Of a stretch of DNA of 43,357 nt, positions 21,454 to 33,032 are shown piece after piece. Made by a program: the position numbers and the translations under genes. Within the stretch, counting starts at the first letter, position 1. Every line of letters starts with the position of its first letter. The stretch comes from Trichosphaerium sp. ATCC 40318. Lineage: Eukaryota > Discosea > Flabellinia > Trichosidae. A model generated the notes under the pieces. The model worked only from the letters and a program-made list of their open reading frames with translations. It had not been told where the DNA came from and made no database searches. The DNA lies in the NCBI GenBank assembly GCA_038496445.1, contig JALMLS010000406.1, forward strand, positions 1 through 43,357. The letters are read 5' to 3'.

Positions 21454-24155
21454 ATGCGTAGGGCTTATGTGATCGAAGCATGTTATGCGTTTCAAAAACT
21501 GTAGGATGTTATTGCTCAAATACAACCGCATACGGGTTTTCTAGGCGTAATAGTGCTGTGGTTGTCACGCGGTCATGTAATTATTTGATATTACAAGTTT
21601 TTATGTTAAATATCGCGTAGATAGCTATACACCATCTGGATTCTCAACTAACCTCCATGCAACGCATCATGTCAAAGAAATATTTGATTTGTTCACAACG
21701 CGCATTGCGCCTGATCTAAATGTCTATGTCGTACGCGACTGGTATAAAGTAACGCGTGAGGAGGTATTAAACCTTGATTATACAAGAGGGTCGTTCAGGA
21801 CGTACGGTAAAAAATTTCTGTTTTTTTCAGAAAACCAACAACCAAACGTTGTTCGATTTTAAACTCGATTCAATATTATTCTTACTATCAAATAGGCTTC
21901 CACTATCAATACCTAAGATAATACCATTAATATATCCAGATTTAAATTGGATTGAGTGGATGTTCAAGTGCGTGGAGTGATTGACAAAAACATGTAAAGA
22001 AAATCATAATTTTTCTTTCAGAGATACAACCCTTGGTAAATGGAACTCCTTAGAGAATCAACGCTCGAAAATGAGTAGTGTATTTAAAGCTCTTGGTGTT
22101 AAGACTATGGATGATTTGTACAGAATCAAGAAGAGTCAGATTGCAGGACAAAATGCAGCAGGACTTTTAAAAAGGTAAAAAAAAAGAAAAGGTTTATTTA
22201 TTACTTGTTTTATCGATACCTTTCTTGCTGTTTGTTTAATTTCTCTTCAGATATGGTGGATCATATCAACGGGCTTTTAGAAAGCTGTTCCCTGACTATA
22301 ACTTTGTAAACTGGAAGTTTGAGTATGCAGCAACTGTTTTCTTTTTTGGAAGGCGTTTTCTAACTGCAGTAATGTAGTGTAGCGCCACAGTATCATTGGG
22401 CTTCAGTGATTAACCAAAGACAGAGATTAGATCATATAGGAAGATTACTTGGTATCAAGACAATGGATGGATGGTATCCCATGTCAGCAGAAGAGCTTGT
22501 ATTATGTGGAGCACGTGGGTTGTTCAACATGTACGTTCAGATTGATCTTAAACTCAAGAACTTATCTCTTTTATTTAATTAGGTATGAAGGATCTGTAGT
22601 GTTAGCACTTCAAGGCATATATCCTCACTACAATTGGGTGCCTTGGAATTTCAGGTGCGATCACAAAATCAGAGTTTTGTTTGATGTCTGTTTTATTCTT
22701 TGTGGATTATTTTTGGCTTTGTACCTTATTTTCTTTATTTAGGACTGGCGTTCCTAGACGTTTTTGGTCTAAGTTAGATAACCAACGTGCATTTTTCAAT
22801 GACAGAGCTGAGAAGTTTGAGATAAAAGATCTTGATGGTTGGTATCGTATTACAAAAAATGACTTAACTGACTGTGGTGGCTCTGGGCTCATGAAGCAGT
22901 ACGACATCCATCAAGCATCAATTTTTAGTAGTTTATTAATATTGACACTATTAAAATGTAGGTATAAAAACTCAGTATCTCTTGCGTTACGCACTATGTA
23001 TCCCGATCATGATTGGGAAATTTTAAAGTTCAAGTACGGTCTTGTACTTTTCTTCTTTAATCTTAATTAATGTGCTCTTCTTTCAGAAAAGTACCACAAA
23101 GGTATTGGGCAAATAGAGAGAATAGAATTAAACATATGAAGCGTCTTGAGAAGCAGCTAGGCATCACTGATCCGAATGGATGGTACAAGCAAATTTTCTT
23201 TGAATTTTTTTCTTTATCCCTTATTTGGTTCTTAGGTATCGTGTTTCTGGACCTCAAATTGGCGAAATTGGATCTCCTGGGCTAATGACTCATTTCCCAA
23301 GGGTACTTTTAGAGCTTCATCCCAACGTTAAATGGGATTTTTCACAATTCTCAAAACGTACCGATAAGAAGTCACAACAAAGGTAACTGGATATTCGTTT
23401 GCTTTTGAAAATGGTTCTCACTCTGTCTTACAAGAACGCTGATGGAAATGATAAAATTTGTATTCCCAGATTCAGAAGTACAAGAAGAGTTTGCTATTGG
23501 CGTTGATAGAGAGACAGGGAACCCAGTTAATGTTGACGTGTACATATCAGACTACAATCTTGGTTTGGAGTATCAGGGTAATTGATCACAATTTTTGGCT
23601 TTTTTTTCAGTTGACAATACTAAAATTCCGCAAGGAGAGCACCACTATCATGATGTATATTCTTTTACACCTCCACGAACAGTCTTTGAAGCAAGAGATA
23701 GAGAAAAAGCACAAGAGTGTGCAGACAATGGTACAATCTCATTTTTCTTATTTTTTTCTTTCTTCTGGGTCTACTGATAGCGTTCAATTTTTCTCTTTAA
23801 AGTTCATTTCGTTTAGGTATATATTTGGTACCTATACCTTACTGGTGGGATGTACGATACCTTTTCTCCACTGAAATATTTCTTCAAAGAGAGCTCACGT
23901 TTTTTAAACAGGGAGAAGTGGATTCTTTGATAGAGCTTATTATCACAAATGCTCCTCATTTATCTGATGTACTTAGTCCTCGTATTGGTTCAACATCACC
24001 ATTATCTCTGTATTCACCAATAGAGATGTCAGGTACAATTACTAGTTCTCACTGCAGCCCTATACTTACTTTTTTTTCAATTAGAAAGAGTACTTGGTAC
24101 AAAAGTTATGTCTCCAGTTGTAGATTATGCCTCCGTGGTGAAATCTAGTACATAA
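21454..24155 (+). CDS. tandem-repeat protein with C-terminal PD-(D/E)XK-like domain
   Basis: About five copies of a helical unit of roughly 65-75 residues are followed by a nuclease-like domain. Each unit ends in a YP-x-x-x-W-x-x-W/L-x-F pattern: YPDLNWIEWMF, FPDYNFVNWKF, YPHYNWVPWNF, YPDHDWEILKF and HPNVKWDFSQF. Each has a middle D-W/L-Y-x-I/V segment (MDDLYRI, LDGWYRI, PNGWYRV) and a G-x-x-G-L-L/M motif. The C-terminal part has VDVYI, then LGLEYQ, then GEHHYHD, then ARDREKAQECADN and LVPIPYWWD. This matches the Asp...Glu-x-Gln layout and RD-x-x-K helix of restriction-endonuclease-like domains in some protist and algal proteins. Introns fall at matching places in successive repeats. The start at 21454 is tentative and needs a 26-nt intron at 21572-21597. 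Function unknown; nucleic-acid cleavage is a guess from fold. Confidence 0.7.
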
Positions 24156-24456
24156 GAAGTTGTATAAATAAATGTATTTTGAAGAAGCAGTCACCAATAC
24201 TCAGCTCTTTTTTTAAGTAGCACGTGCAATCAACGTCTTTGCGACAGGGCATAAAATGTCATATGTAATAAATACCCAAGCGAGTACGCCCACATTCTAG
24301 TACGTTTTGTCGTTTACTGTTATTGATTGTATTGTAATAAAAAACTACAGTTTCCTTGAACACAAATGGTATTAAAACCAGAGAAAGTATGCTCATGTAC
24401 TGTAGGTTTGTGTATTTCGTGTTTTGTTATCTACCATTTGTCAGCGTATGAATTAT
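24156..24456. other. intergenic region, convergent gene ends
   Basis: No gene seen. It lies between the convergent 3' ends of the repeat/PD-(D/E)XK gene and the F-box-like gene, and contains a CACGTG at 24221-24226 and AATAAA-like signals near 24166 and 24264. Confidence 0.5.
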
Positions 24457-25296
24457 CTATTTGTTTTGTGGCTGTTGCTTTATTTCAGTTGAAATCGTTC
24501 CTATCTTTCTTTCTGATGGGTGTCCTCTAATCAGCACATCAAGAATAAAGTCCCATAGTAATTGATATAAAGATCTATACATCAATACCACATGACCGCT
24601 TACTCCAGGACCACACTCATTACCTGATAGCCACCATACACTTGCAATATTGCTATCATTAATATGAGATTTCTTGTTTTGAGTCATGGCTTTGTTAGTG
24701 TCAATATAAACACACTGCATCTCAGTTACTTCCTGCTTAAAGGGTCCCACAATACCTGTACCCTTTGCAATGCGGTAAAATCCTTTTAGCGACTCTTCAT
24801 CTGCATAGCCGAAGTCACCTTCTAATTCCATTTCTTGATCAAAGTAGTATCCACATGGCAGCACGTGTATTGTTCTCGTTGGTTCGGCAACTCCTTGAAA
24901 ACATAACTTTTCTGGCTTTTCCTGCATACATTTCAGAATAAGACCTTTAGGATGAGCATCATAGAATGACTTGAGCCAAAAGTTTGAGTTCAAAAGCTTA
25001 GCTAAGTTCTCGTCGTATTTTACTTGAAAATTGCTTAGATTGTTTACACCATCATTAAACTCTTCTGTGGAGAATCTTGAGAGCTCATTAAAGCATTCTA
25101 GAGGCGTTTTACCTGACAAACGAACACATGGAGAGCTTCGAGGTGATAAATAGCGTGGTACGTTAGTATTGAATATGGAACGTCGTATGTAAGTGTCAGT
25201 TAGCATTATACTTCGTAAACTCTTACAGACTAACGTCAAGCTATAATAATCATCATAGTGTGTATACGCTAGCGAGAGGTGTAGTGCTAGATTCAT
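24457..25296 (-). CDS. possible F-box protein, single exon
   Basis: An uninterrupted 279-codon ORF, unusual for this intron-rich window. The N-terminus (LALHLSLAYTHYDDYYSLTLVCKSLRSIML) resembles the end of an F-box, where L-x-x-VCKSWR is typical, so a substrate-receptor role in an SCF ubiquitin ligase is possible. The rest contains CGYYFDQEMELEGDFGY, RIAKGTGIVGPF and VWWLSGNECGPG, which I do not recognise; an acidic and aromatic-rich beta domain is likely. A short in-frame uORF-like peptide (MSKDNLDTRIHRM...) precedes the start and ends just before it. The start at 25296 is the first ATG after that stop. F-box identity is tentative. Confidence 0.6.
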   Translation of the reverse strand: MNLALHLSLAYTHYDDYYSLTLVCKSLRSIMLTDTYIRRSIFNTNVPRYLSPRSSPCVRLSGKTPLECFNELSRFSTEEFNDGVNNLSNFQVKYDENLAKLLNSNFWLKSFYDAHPKGLILKCMQEKPEKLCFQGVAEPTRTIHVLPCGYYFDQEMELEGDFGYADEESLKGFYRIAKGTGIVGPFKQEVTEMQCVYIDTNKAMTQNKKSHINDSNIASVWWLSGNECGPGVSGHVVLMYRSLYQLLWDFILDVLIRGHPSERKIGTISTEIKQQPQNK

Positions 25297-25565
25297 TATT
25301 GTTTACATTGAAGCGACATTCTGTGAATGCGAGTGTCCAAGTTGTCTTTGCTCATGATTTGCTTTTGACCTTTCTAGTTTTCAGAATAGTCATCCCCGAG
25401 GAATCCAGTCAAATACTGTCCTTCAACAGTTATCGTACAACAAAGAATACCAAGTGTATGAAACACGTTGAAATACGTATCAGAGTAGTCGTTGCTATTG
25501 CTGTCTTGTAAATTAAACTAGCAGGCTATCATAACAAAAGGTTTATTTAAATCAATGAGGTTATT

Positions 25566-26935
25566 CTACTGAGTTATTGTCAAGTATTGAGAGCTATTAT
25601 TAACAGAAACAGGTAGAGGAGCAGATGTAGACGAAGCCATCGTACTTGAGCAACAACAAAAACATGACATGTATTCTTCTCTTACTTTCTTTGAGAACAG
25701 AACATAGAAGATGCCGTTTGCAAAGCCCTAAAGCTTTTAACAAACAAAAGTAGAATAAAAAGATTCAAAGGCAAACATCTACTTTAAAAAACACGTGCTT
25801 GTGCTGGGTCTCCAATAGAGTGCAAAATTTCAAGCCAATAGAACTTGTAAAAAGGAAATACTGGGGTTGTCCGAAGGTAGTTCATCTCAAGCACACTATG
25901 AGCCATCCCCCATATACGTAGCAGTATAAATACAAGTGGTATAAACGTTAGTTTTCCTACTATATTAAATTTCTTTAGAGATATACTTAGCTATAAACAG
26001 ACACTTAGAAGGTTAGATACAACACTGTTGAGTACCCTCTTTTGTTTCTTTATCATGATGCGTAGCTGTGCCCTCGTCAGTAAATAAAATATAAGAGATA
26101 ATATCCAAGCCAATGTTAGTGGTGTCTAGTTACAGAGTAAGCAAAATACAACTGGTGTTTGGACATACGTAAACAGTAACTATTCTGTATGTTTGCCAAT
26201 CAGGTGTAGGAGAAGGAATAAAGCACCAAACGCTGTGAGGTATTCTTCCACCAACTTTTGTTATTTCAACTAGTATTAGAGAGAATAGAGGATAACCCTT
26301 TTTTATAAAAAACATCAGCGTCAACAACCCACGTGATAAAAAAAAACTGAAAAAAAAAAGGCCAAGTGGAAAACAACTTTGTTGTACCCATGCCACTATG
26401 TGGTAGTATTTGAAGTATGATGTATTAATAGCCATAGTTTTTGTACATATATATAAATGTATTGCAATGCAACTTGTCCAGAAAAAACTCGATGAAGTAA
26501 AGAAAATATTAATACCAGCCCAATATCCACAAAATCCATCCTTTTTCGAAAAGAAAACTGTCGCAAAAAAAAAAAAACGTTAGCCAAATTTCGGTTCATT
26601 TTTATCACGTGCCTGAAGCCAAATAGCAAACAGCGGATGAAAAATCGGTAATACTGTAATTTCCATAAGTAAACAATAATCAAGTACGTCGTAATGGCGT
26701 TTCGAACCTGAGAATGACGACTAGAAGTCTTGAAGGTGATCTACACCTTTTGAAAGACCAACTCAAAATAATGAGGCCAGAACCGATCATTGACAATATA
26801 CTTATGTTTTACAGCGTTAAGAGAGTGTTTCACACATGGTTTGTGTTACATTATAAAAAACAAGGCCTACCTCATTACGATTACAATCACATTGATAACC
26901 AACGTTTTTGTAGCGTCTTCAGCGTCCCCTGTCAT
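25566..26935 (-). CDS. cAMP-receptor-like seven-transmembrane GPCR
   Basis: This is a G-protein-coupled receptor of the cAMP-receptor-like type known from amoebozoans and other protists; its ligand is unknown. The start is at 26935 (MTGDAEDATKTLVINVIVIV). TM1 reads SMIGSGLIILSWSFKR, followed by SPSRLLVVIL, like TM1 of the slime-mould cAR group. TM3 contains FWTSCIAIHLYIY. The second extracellular loop has HSVWCFIPSPTPDWQTYR with the conserved WC-x-I. TM5 leads into LRIMIKKQKRVLNSVV and TM6 has FIPLVFILLRIWGMAH. TM7 reads GFANGIFYVLFSKKVREEY, the classical G-F-x-N-x-I-x-YV-x-F signature. The Cys- and Ser/Thr-rich tail (CFCCCSSTMASSTS) could be palmitoylated and phosphorylated. Some exon joins around TM2-TM4 are uncertain because of A/T runs. 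Confidence 0.78.
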
Positions 26936-27237
26936 AATAAAGGCTTCTTTTTTTTTACGTATAAACCGTTTTTCTTTGTAGAAGATTGACGACTACTGTT
27001 CGAACATTCGTTCTGCTTTTTCGGAAGAAAAGTTGTACCGAATTTCATACTTGAGCTTTACAACCACTATTCTAATGACTGTGGTGCTATGCAAGTATTC
27101 AGTACAGATAACTAGAGCTACGCTATAAAGCATCAAGTATTACGCAGCTGAGGATGAACTATGTTTATTCTGTGACGACTAGTACTGCACTTGTTTTTTG
27201 CTCTGTTGCGTTTTGACCGAGATTCCATAGCTAGTAT
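26936..27237. other. intergenic region upstream of GPCR gene
   Basis: Just over 300 bases with no gene recognised. It should hold the promoter of the GPCR gene and the 3' flank of the short minus-strand ORF. Confidence 0.4.
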
Positions 27238-27585
27238 TCAAACGCGTATTCTATAAATATTCGCACTACCTTGGAAAAATAAATCTGTAGGGCGATAGTG
27301 CCAATATTCACCGCCTATGCTAATGAAAAGATAGTCCCCAACCCATATCATGGTCGGCTTTGTACGTGACTTATAATGCATTTTGTCAAATATTGTTAAA
27401 GGAAAACTAAGATTAACAAGTACGAATATATTATTCACATATTTGTACACGTGAAATTCATCATCATCTAGAACTAAAACAAACATTGCATCACAGTCTT
27501 CATTATCACTCTTTGCCATTGCTTGTATTGATCCTCTATAAGTGAAACTGTAGTCTTTTACAACATTGATGTCTTCTTTCCCCAT
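27238..27585 (-). CDS. hypothetical protein, short ORF
   Basis: A 115-codon ORF with no family that I recognise. It has an acidic stretch (KSDNEDCDAMFVLVLDDDEFHVYKYV) and short aromatic strands (MIWVGDYLFISIGGEYWHY), so a beta-rich fold is likely. The frame stays open upstream to about 27690 with sensible composition (CKYYNGSYGFRRGVGSF), so an upstream exon may exist and the start is unsure. It lies between the glycosyltransferase and GPCR genes on the same strand. Confidence 0.4.
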   Translation of the reverse strand: MGKEDINVVKDYSFTYRGSIQAMAKSDNEDCDAMFVLVLDDDEFHVYKYVNNIFVLVNLSFPLTIFDKMHYKSRTKPTMIWVGDYLFISIGGEYWHYRPTDLFFQGSANIYRIRV

Positions 27586-27793
27586 CTTAATAAAAGAACC
27601 AACACCTCTTCTAAATCCATAACTGCCATTGTAATACTTACAAGAGGTAATGACATAACACCCGATAGATATTGGTCCCTTATTTTACGGAGCTCTTTTA
27701 AAAGCATGAAAACAAGATACATATTTTTCTAACGGAAACAGGTGTCACTTTTTGACAGTGTTTTATTGTAAATATGGAACTCCAGAGGTGATG

Positions 27794-30489
27794 TTAGATG
27801 GCTCTTTCGCTACAGTAGTAGAGAGCAATGATAAAGGTGTAAATTTGAAGAATAACGAAAGGTGTGCCAAGTGGAGCGCCACTTGATGATCCTTGTGGTG
27901 CTGATGGAGCAATACTAGTGGGTACTGTGGGGACCGTGGGCGCTGTTGTTGTGGGAAGAATAGGTGCCGTGGCTGTTGTTGTGGGAGGAACGGGTGCTGT
28001 TGGCGGCTCAGTAGTAGTAGGTACTGTGGGGACCGTGGGTGCTGTTGTTGTGGGAAGCATAGGTGCCGTGGGTGCCTCTGTAGTAGGTACAACCTGCCAT
28101 GCTGGGCATGTTGGTGATGTTGTAGCGCTCATACAATCTGGTGTTTCGAACACTAATATAATACAATGTTAGAGGCTTTACCTTATTGTTAGACCTTCTT
28201 ACCTTCAAATTCTACATATCCAACAGACACAGTATCATTCGCTGTCTCAGACTCCGTCATGTTACCAATGTTAAGGTATGCAATGTAACCCTATAAGGAA
28301 TGTTAAAAGAAAACAATAAATGAAGTTGCAAACCATTCTAGCGCAATCTTCCATTGTGTACTCCAACGAGCCATTAACACTTGGCAAGGCAAACTTGTCT
28401 TTAACAGAGCATGTTAGCAAGAAACTGAGACACTATCCGTTCGGGAATGGATGTACCTATCCAAGCAAGGAACTCGCCGGTACCATCTGCTTGCCATATA
28501 CCAACCCACATGTCGGTTTCAGTGGCATTAGTCCAAGTAATTTTCTGCGTACCTCCCTACAAAAGAAAGGTCATTACTGATGACCTGTCTTCATCATGCG
28601 TTACCTGACAGATTGTCTCATTGCTGACTTGGATAGTATAATTATTTACTAAAAAACTAGACATGACAGTTTGTACTGAAAGCGCGCTTCGTTTCTCCAT
28701 GCCCATTTTAGCATCGCCTTGTTTTTGGCGAATGAGGTCTTGACACATTGGAACAGTATCATTCCTATGTAGCATATCATGTACACTACGGCCCAGTCGT
28801 GTCATTGCACGCTTCAAGAATCCTTGTGAAGTCCCGTATACTATGTGGTTCTCGACGAATCTTGCAGTGTGTATACCCCAGCTACCACGGTTAAAACTAC
28901 AAGCATCTCCTGTTTCCTTCATGAAATTGATTTGCCAGTTTAGTGCACCTGTGTTGGTGGTAACACCAGCATAAGAATGCTTCCATTGGTTCTTGTAATG
29001 CCACATGTGATAAGATTCGATAGGCGGCAATAATACTTCCTGTCATCAAAAAGTCAGCTTTCCAGCACGTGAAAATAATGTGTACCTCCTTGATGCCGTG
29101 CGCTTGGGCTTTAGATAGCAATTGAGAATCCCAGTGCATATACGTGTGAATGGCTTCCTCATCAAATCCTCGGAGATCATGCCACTTTTTCTTTGACATC
29201 AGAATGAAATCTCCACTTGCAGCAAAGTACGGATCAGTAGTTTGCTCTACAATCCACATAAGCTAATTGATCGTTCACGCTAAAATGTTGCCCTTGATCA
29301 CGTGCCTTGATTGACGGAATTACGTTCTTCATTCCAAAATCGAGTAATCTCTTCATCCATTCTTGCTAACGACCTAAGGGTTGTTCAATATGATTAGCGA
29401 TAGGTAAACCATTTTGAACCTACCAGGATTGATCAACGTCAAAAGTTTGGTGTTTTCCAAAGATACTAGTTACATCATTACTAAGTGTCTTTGCAAGTTT
29501 CGAAGGTGCGATATCCTCAGGAACTATGTGACCAGTGTTCTGTAGACCAATGCGATAGTAAGAAGACTCTTTCATTCTTGTGATTTTAAAGTGTTAGAGT
29601 TATTTAGAGTGGCGATAATAGGATCGGTTTGCTTACTTGTCGCTAGCCAAACAGTCCCACGCAGCATCAGACAAGATAACATCACCATTGGTAGTTAGAA
29701 CCCATTTACCTTGTGCCTAACATGGTTACAACAATCGAAACATTCACATCCACCCTCACCCTTCTAATGCCGACATTTTTGGCTATGAACTCGTACATAT
29801 CTCTGCGCTTTGAGTGGGTAAATACTGAATGGTACGAGTGAGGCACCTGTACAAATTATTATAAGTAAGCATCTCACTAACAGCGATAACTAAATGAGGG
29901 TACCGTGATTATGTTTATGGAGGGAATGTTCTTGAGTTTTGACAATTCTAGCTCACGTGCAATGCGTTGTCTCCCTGAAGGAGGATTCCACTCTACAACA
30001 ACAAGTTCTAAACTGAAAGAAATCAGCGCTGAATAAGAGAAATGCCTCAAGAAGTCCAAAGTTGTTTCTACTTTTTCTTCGTAGAAAGTTCCAAAAAAAA
30101 AAGACTTGGAGTAGCTTCATTTCATTTACCGTATTCCAGTCCTCTTTGTTTGATAATCTATGTTTCGAACAAAGTGCTTGAATCGATGAAAGGCATTTCC
30201 TAAAAAGATTGTTGGACACAAAAAAAGCTGCTAACTAACTACACCTCCATAGTGGTCATTTCGTAGCGATACTACAACGCTCAAGTGCGGTCTAGCGAAC
30301 TTGTTATTAAAGAATTGAAAGTGACAACAAAAGAACAGAAGCTGTTTTGGAATGGTTTGCGTTTGTGATGCTGAAAAAACAACCACGTGTCTCATACCGG
30401 TTTATAAAGGGGAAAAGACCCATAAACACTAGCGGGCCAAGAAATCCCACTAAAAGTAAGCCTAAAGTTATTGTTTTGCTTGTCTTCAT
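27794..30489 (-). CDS. type II membrane glycosyltransferase with Thr/Pro stalk
   Basis: Likely a Golgi or surface glycosyltransferase of GT-A type; donor and acceptor unknown. The start gives a short cytoplasmic end and a signal-anchor (TLGLLLVGFLGPLVFMGLF). Then come VVVSLRNDHYGG, LELVVVEWNPP, KKRRDMYEF-like sequence, NVGIRR, KWVLTTNGDVILSD (the N-x-D metal/sugar motif) and YFAASGDFILMSKKKWHDLRG. The GT part ends with HWDSQLLSKAQAHGIKEV and ESYHMWHYKNQW. After a further region with Cys and Asn-glycosylation sites follows a beta-type stretch (ITWTNATETDMWVGIW, GYIAYLNIGNMTES). A Thr/Pro stalk with repeated PTTTAPTVPTVP units comes next, then a hydrophobic end (FVILQIYTFIIALYY). A hydrophobic segment at both ends is unusual: either the C-terminal one is a second membrane or GPI-type signal, or two functions are fused. 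More than ten short introns. Confidence 0.75.
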
Positions 30490-30786
30490 ATTGAAGGGAA
30501 GGACTTGTTGCTACAAGTGTTTGTTCTACACAACTACCCAAATGCGCGTTCACATTTTTTTATCATAATTTTTTTCTATTACCTAATAACCCAAAACGTT
30601 TTAGTACCTTCTGTTTACCTGACAAGAAAACTGCAGAAAAAACAAGTAGGAACAGAATGTGACGACTCCAATAGAGAACTATGTGGGTCGTCAGTACTTT
30701 TCGGTCAAACTATGTCGTGGCTTTATTAAGTATTTCGAAGAACAATACTTGTTCAACTTGCTCAAATTTATTTTGGGATATGATTG
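30490..30786. other. intergenic region
   Basis: About 300 bases upstream of the glycosyltransferase start and downstream of the coiled-coil/beta-sandwich gene. No gene or RNA recognised. Confidence 0.4.
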
Positions 30787-31693
30787 TTACTTATACCCTA
30801 CAAGGTAAATAGAAGCTCTGTGACAATTGTTCGTTTGGACATCATTGCATTGCACATGTACTTTTCTCTCTTCTGTTATTGGAAGCCAGAAATTTTCACT
30901 ATCGAAGGAAATAGCATTTTGACCATACCTAGCCGCAAATTTTGGTTTGTTGTACATCTGCCCGTCATTGCCAGTAGTCCAAATATGCACCCAGAAACTT
31001 CTACTTGGTGCTTCACTACCAGTTCTTATCTGATAACCCAACTAAAATAATCAATAAAATGGTCTACTAAGAAATACGCTCACTTAAATTGCAAGCAACA
31101 CTAAACAGTAGAAAAAACACGGAAAATAGTGAAATGATAGATTGTACCAATATGCTTTTGGCGCTTCTTGGGATAGTAGCTGGCAGGTTAAAGGATAATA
31201 CATCTTTGGAAGCAAAGGTGATTTCTCCAAATACAGGGATATTTTGCATTGGAGGCAACAAAGAAACAAACCTCTCATCTGTTAGTGTAGCAACCATGGT
31301 CTTCAGAGCCTCAACTTCGCGTTCCATTGTGTGTATCTTTGTTCTCATTGAGACTAGTTCTTTTTTCTCTGCGGTGAGTGTTTGTCGCTTTAACTCAACG
31401 GGAAATGGCACACCTGGGATTTGAGCATTTAACGTATTATTTGGTGTCGATTCGATTATAGGTATGCCGTTTAACAGATTCTCACGTAGAGCAGGCAGAA
31501 TCCACCCCTTAATGCTAAGGGATCCACTAAATACACTAGAATCTGATTCTCTTGTAGCTTCGACTTGTAGCTCGGCGGTGTTATCCTAACACGGTAAGAG
31601 CGAGTCCAAAAGAGCTCTTACAGTTATTATAGTAGTAGTCAACAAATAGCCTTCTAGCCGTTTTGTAAACGTGGATGGGGCAGGCTCACTCAT
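30787..31693 (-). CDS. coiled-coil protein with C-terminal beta-sandwich domain
   Basis: The start at 31693 gives MSEPAPSTFTKRLEGYLLTT, followed by an intron of about 37 nt. A domain with LQVEATRESDSSVFSGSLS and GWILPALRENLLNG comes next, then a heptad-rich helix (KRQTLTAEKKELVSMRTKI and EREVEALKTMVATL). The C-terminal part (SFNLPATIPRSAKSIL, FWVHIWTTGNDGQMYNKPK, FDSENFWLPIT, RASIYLVGYK) is a beta-sandwich of a kind I recall from surface or adhesive proteins of protists and small animals. No signal peptide is visible, so a trimeric or fibrous cytosolic protein is as likely as a secreted one. Function unknown. Confidence 0.65.
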
Positions 31694-31887
31694 ATTAGTT
31701 GTCACTTTCCAATATCAATAATATTAAAGATCAGAGTGTACAAACGGGACTAACTACTTTGTAGGAACTCAACAGCTACCTTAACAACTGCCATTAAGTT
31801 TATTTATTTTATTGACTTCTTTGAGATAAGACAGTCTCGCTGAAAGAAATGCATGGTTGATTGTATGTACATTTTTTGTTTATTTAT

Positions 31888-32883
31888 TTACATTACTTGG
31901 TTAGTAGAGTCTACATCCATACTATGTTGTTTTGGTGTTGACATGTACGAAGCTGGTAAAGGATTACCTTCCATATGTACAGCCACATTTCCAGATGATA
32001 ATAAAATAATTGTAATCTGTTGAAACGCTGCTTTTCTTGCTCTTGTGAGTGCTGTTTTTTTGGCTCTATTTATAACCTCTCCACGTGAATCACCAACAGC
32101 ACGCCCATCTCCTACACCATTTACAGATCTTCCATCACGTAATGAGATGCATATTTTAGCTTGAAAGGTACAACAATAGTGTCCATCATCGCCTAAGAAC
32201 AAAAAAAAAATAAGCAAAAAAGTTCGATTCCGCCTTTGTTTGTTCTTGCTTTGTTCGTACCGAGAGCTGGTTGTTCTGTTTTTGCCATTGCGAGAATATT
32301 TGAACACCAACCGTTAAAGCCAAGGAAATAATTCGCTACTTCAATACTACCAGTAAGGGTTAGAGTGCTTTTGGGCAGTTTTTGTTTGATTGAAGTTTCG
32401 TACCATCTGCTTATTTTTAATCCGGCATCGAATGGTATGTACGTGTTTTCACTTGATTCTTGAGGCTTGAGAGGTAATAAACGCAAAGGTGCGTTGCCGA
32501 ATAAGCGAACGCCCTCTAAACTCTCTTTTGCGCGTAACGCGTGTTGTACCGCGTAGAATCGAAGTATAGCATACGTTGCCTGCCCTTAAATCGATGTCAG
32601 TTTAAAAAAAACAAAATATTTTACAGGAATAGCCAACGACACAACAAATATCACTTAGCTACCACGTAATACTATAAAATTAACACGAACCGTTTTGTGA
32701 TGGCTTTGAAAATATGTGTAAGCTGTGAATTAACCCAAACTCTAGAAATACGTCTTCTATGGTAGAAAACAGCCAGAACTCTTCTTCTTCTGAATTAATT
32801 TGTGGCAACCCGCAAACAAACAGCCCAGCATCGTCTACTGGCTTGACAAACTTTATAATCTCACCGCCAACACCTCTTTGCAT
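31888..32883 (-). CDS. RDM1: RDM1-like RRM protein (RAD52 motif-containing)
   Basis: RDM1 is a nuclear/nucleolar protein with an RNA-recognition motif and a RAD52-type motif, linked to the DNA-damage response. Here the first exon has LFVCGLPQINSEEEEFWLFS and FLEFGLIHSLHIFS (RRM beta1 to beta2). The next has YAILRFYAVQHALRAKESL and VRLFGNAPLRLL (RRM end). After these come EVANYFLGFNGWCSNIL, the block that characterises RDM1, then CTFQAKICISLRDG, GVGDGRAVGDSRGE, ARKAAFQQITIILLSSGNVAVHM and the C-terminus. I take 32883 (MQRGVGGEIIKF) as the start; an upstream non-coding exon is possible. It is divergent from the MORN-repeat gene, with CACGTG in the 261-bp gap. Confidence 0.75.
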
Positions 32884-33032
32884 TTTGTAGTGAACTGCAG
32901 ACAGAATAACATATTGAGTTCAAAGCAAGTCAAAACAGTTTTTTCATCGAAGATTCTGTGACATTTCAGGGTCAACAGCCATTTTCTCCAACCTCGTGCA
33001 AGTAAAAATAACACATGCCCTTCAACACTAAT

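Noticed and set aside
27864-28172. A Gly/Val-rich plus-strand ORF
   Set aside because: It is the complement of the Thr/Pro-rich stalk of the glycosyltransferase, which joins in frame with its exons.
30347-30729. Plus-strand ORFs opposite the glycosyltransferase start
   Set aside because: They are opposite a signal-anchor exon and its intron, with no domain or splice logic of their own.
32195-32265. A tRNA, because of a B-box-like GTTCGATTCC
   Set aside because: No acceptor stem, A box or anticodon arm can be drawn around it; it lies in an intron of the RDM1-like gene.
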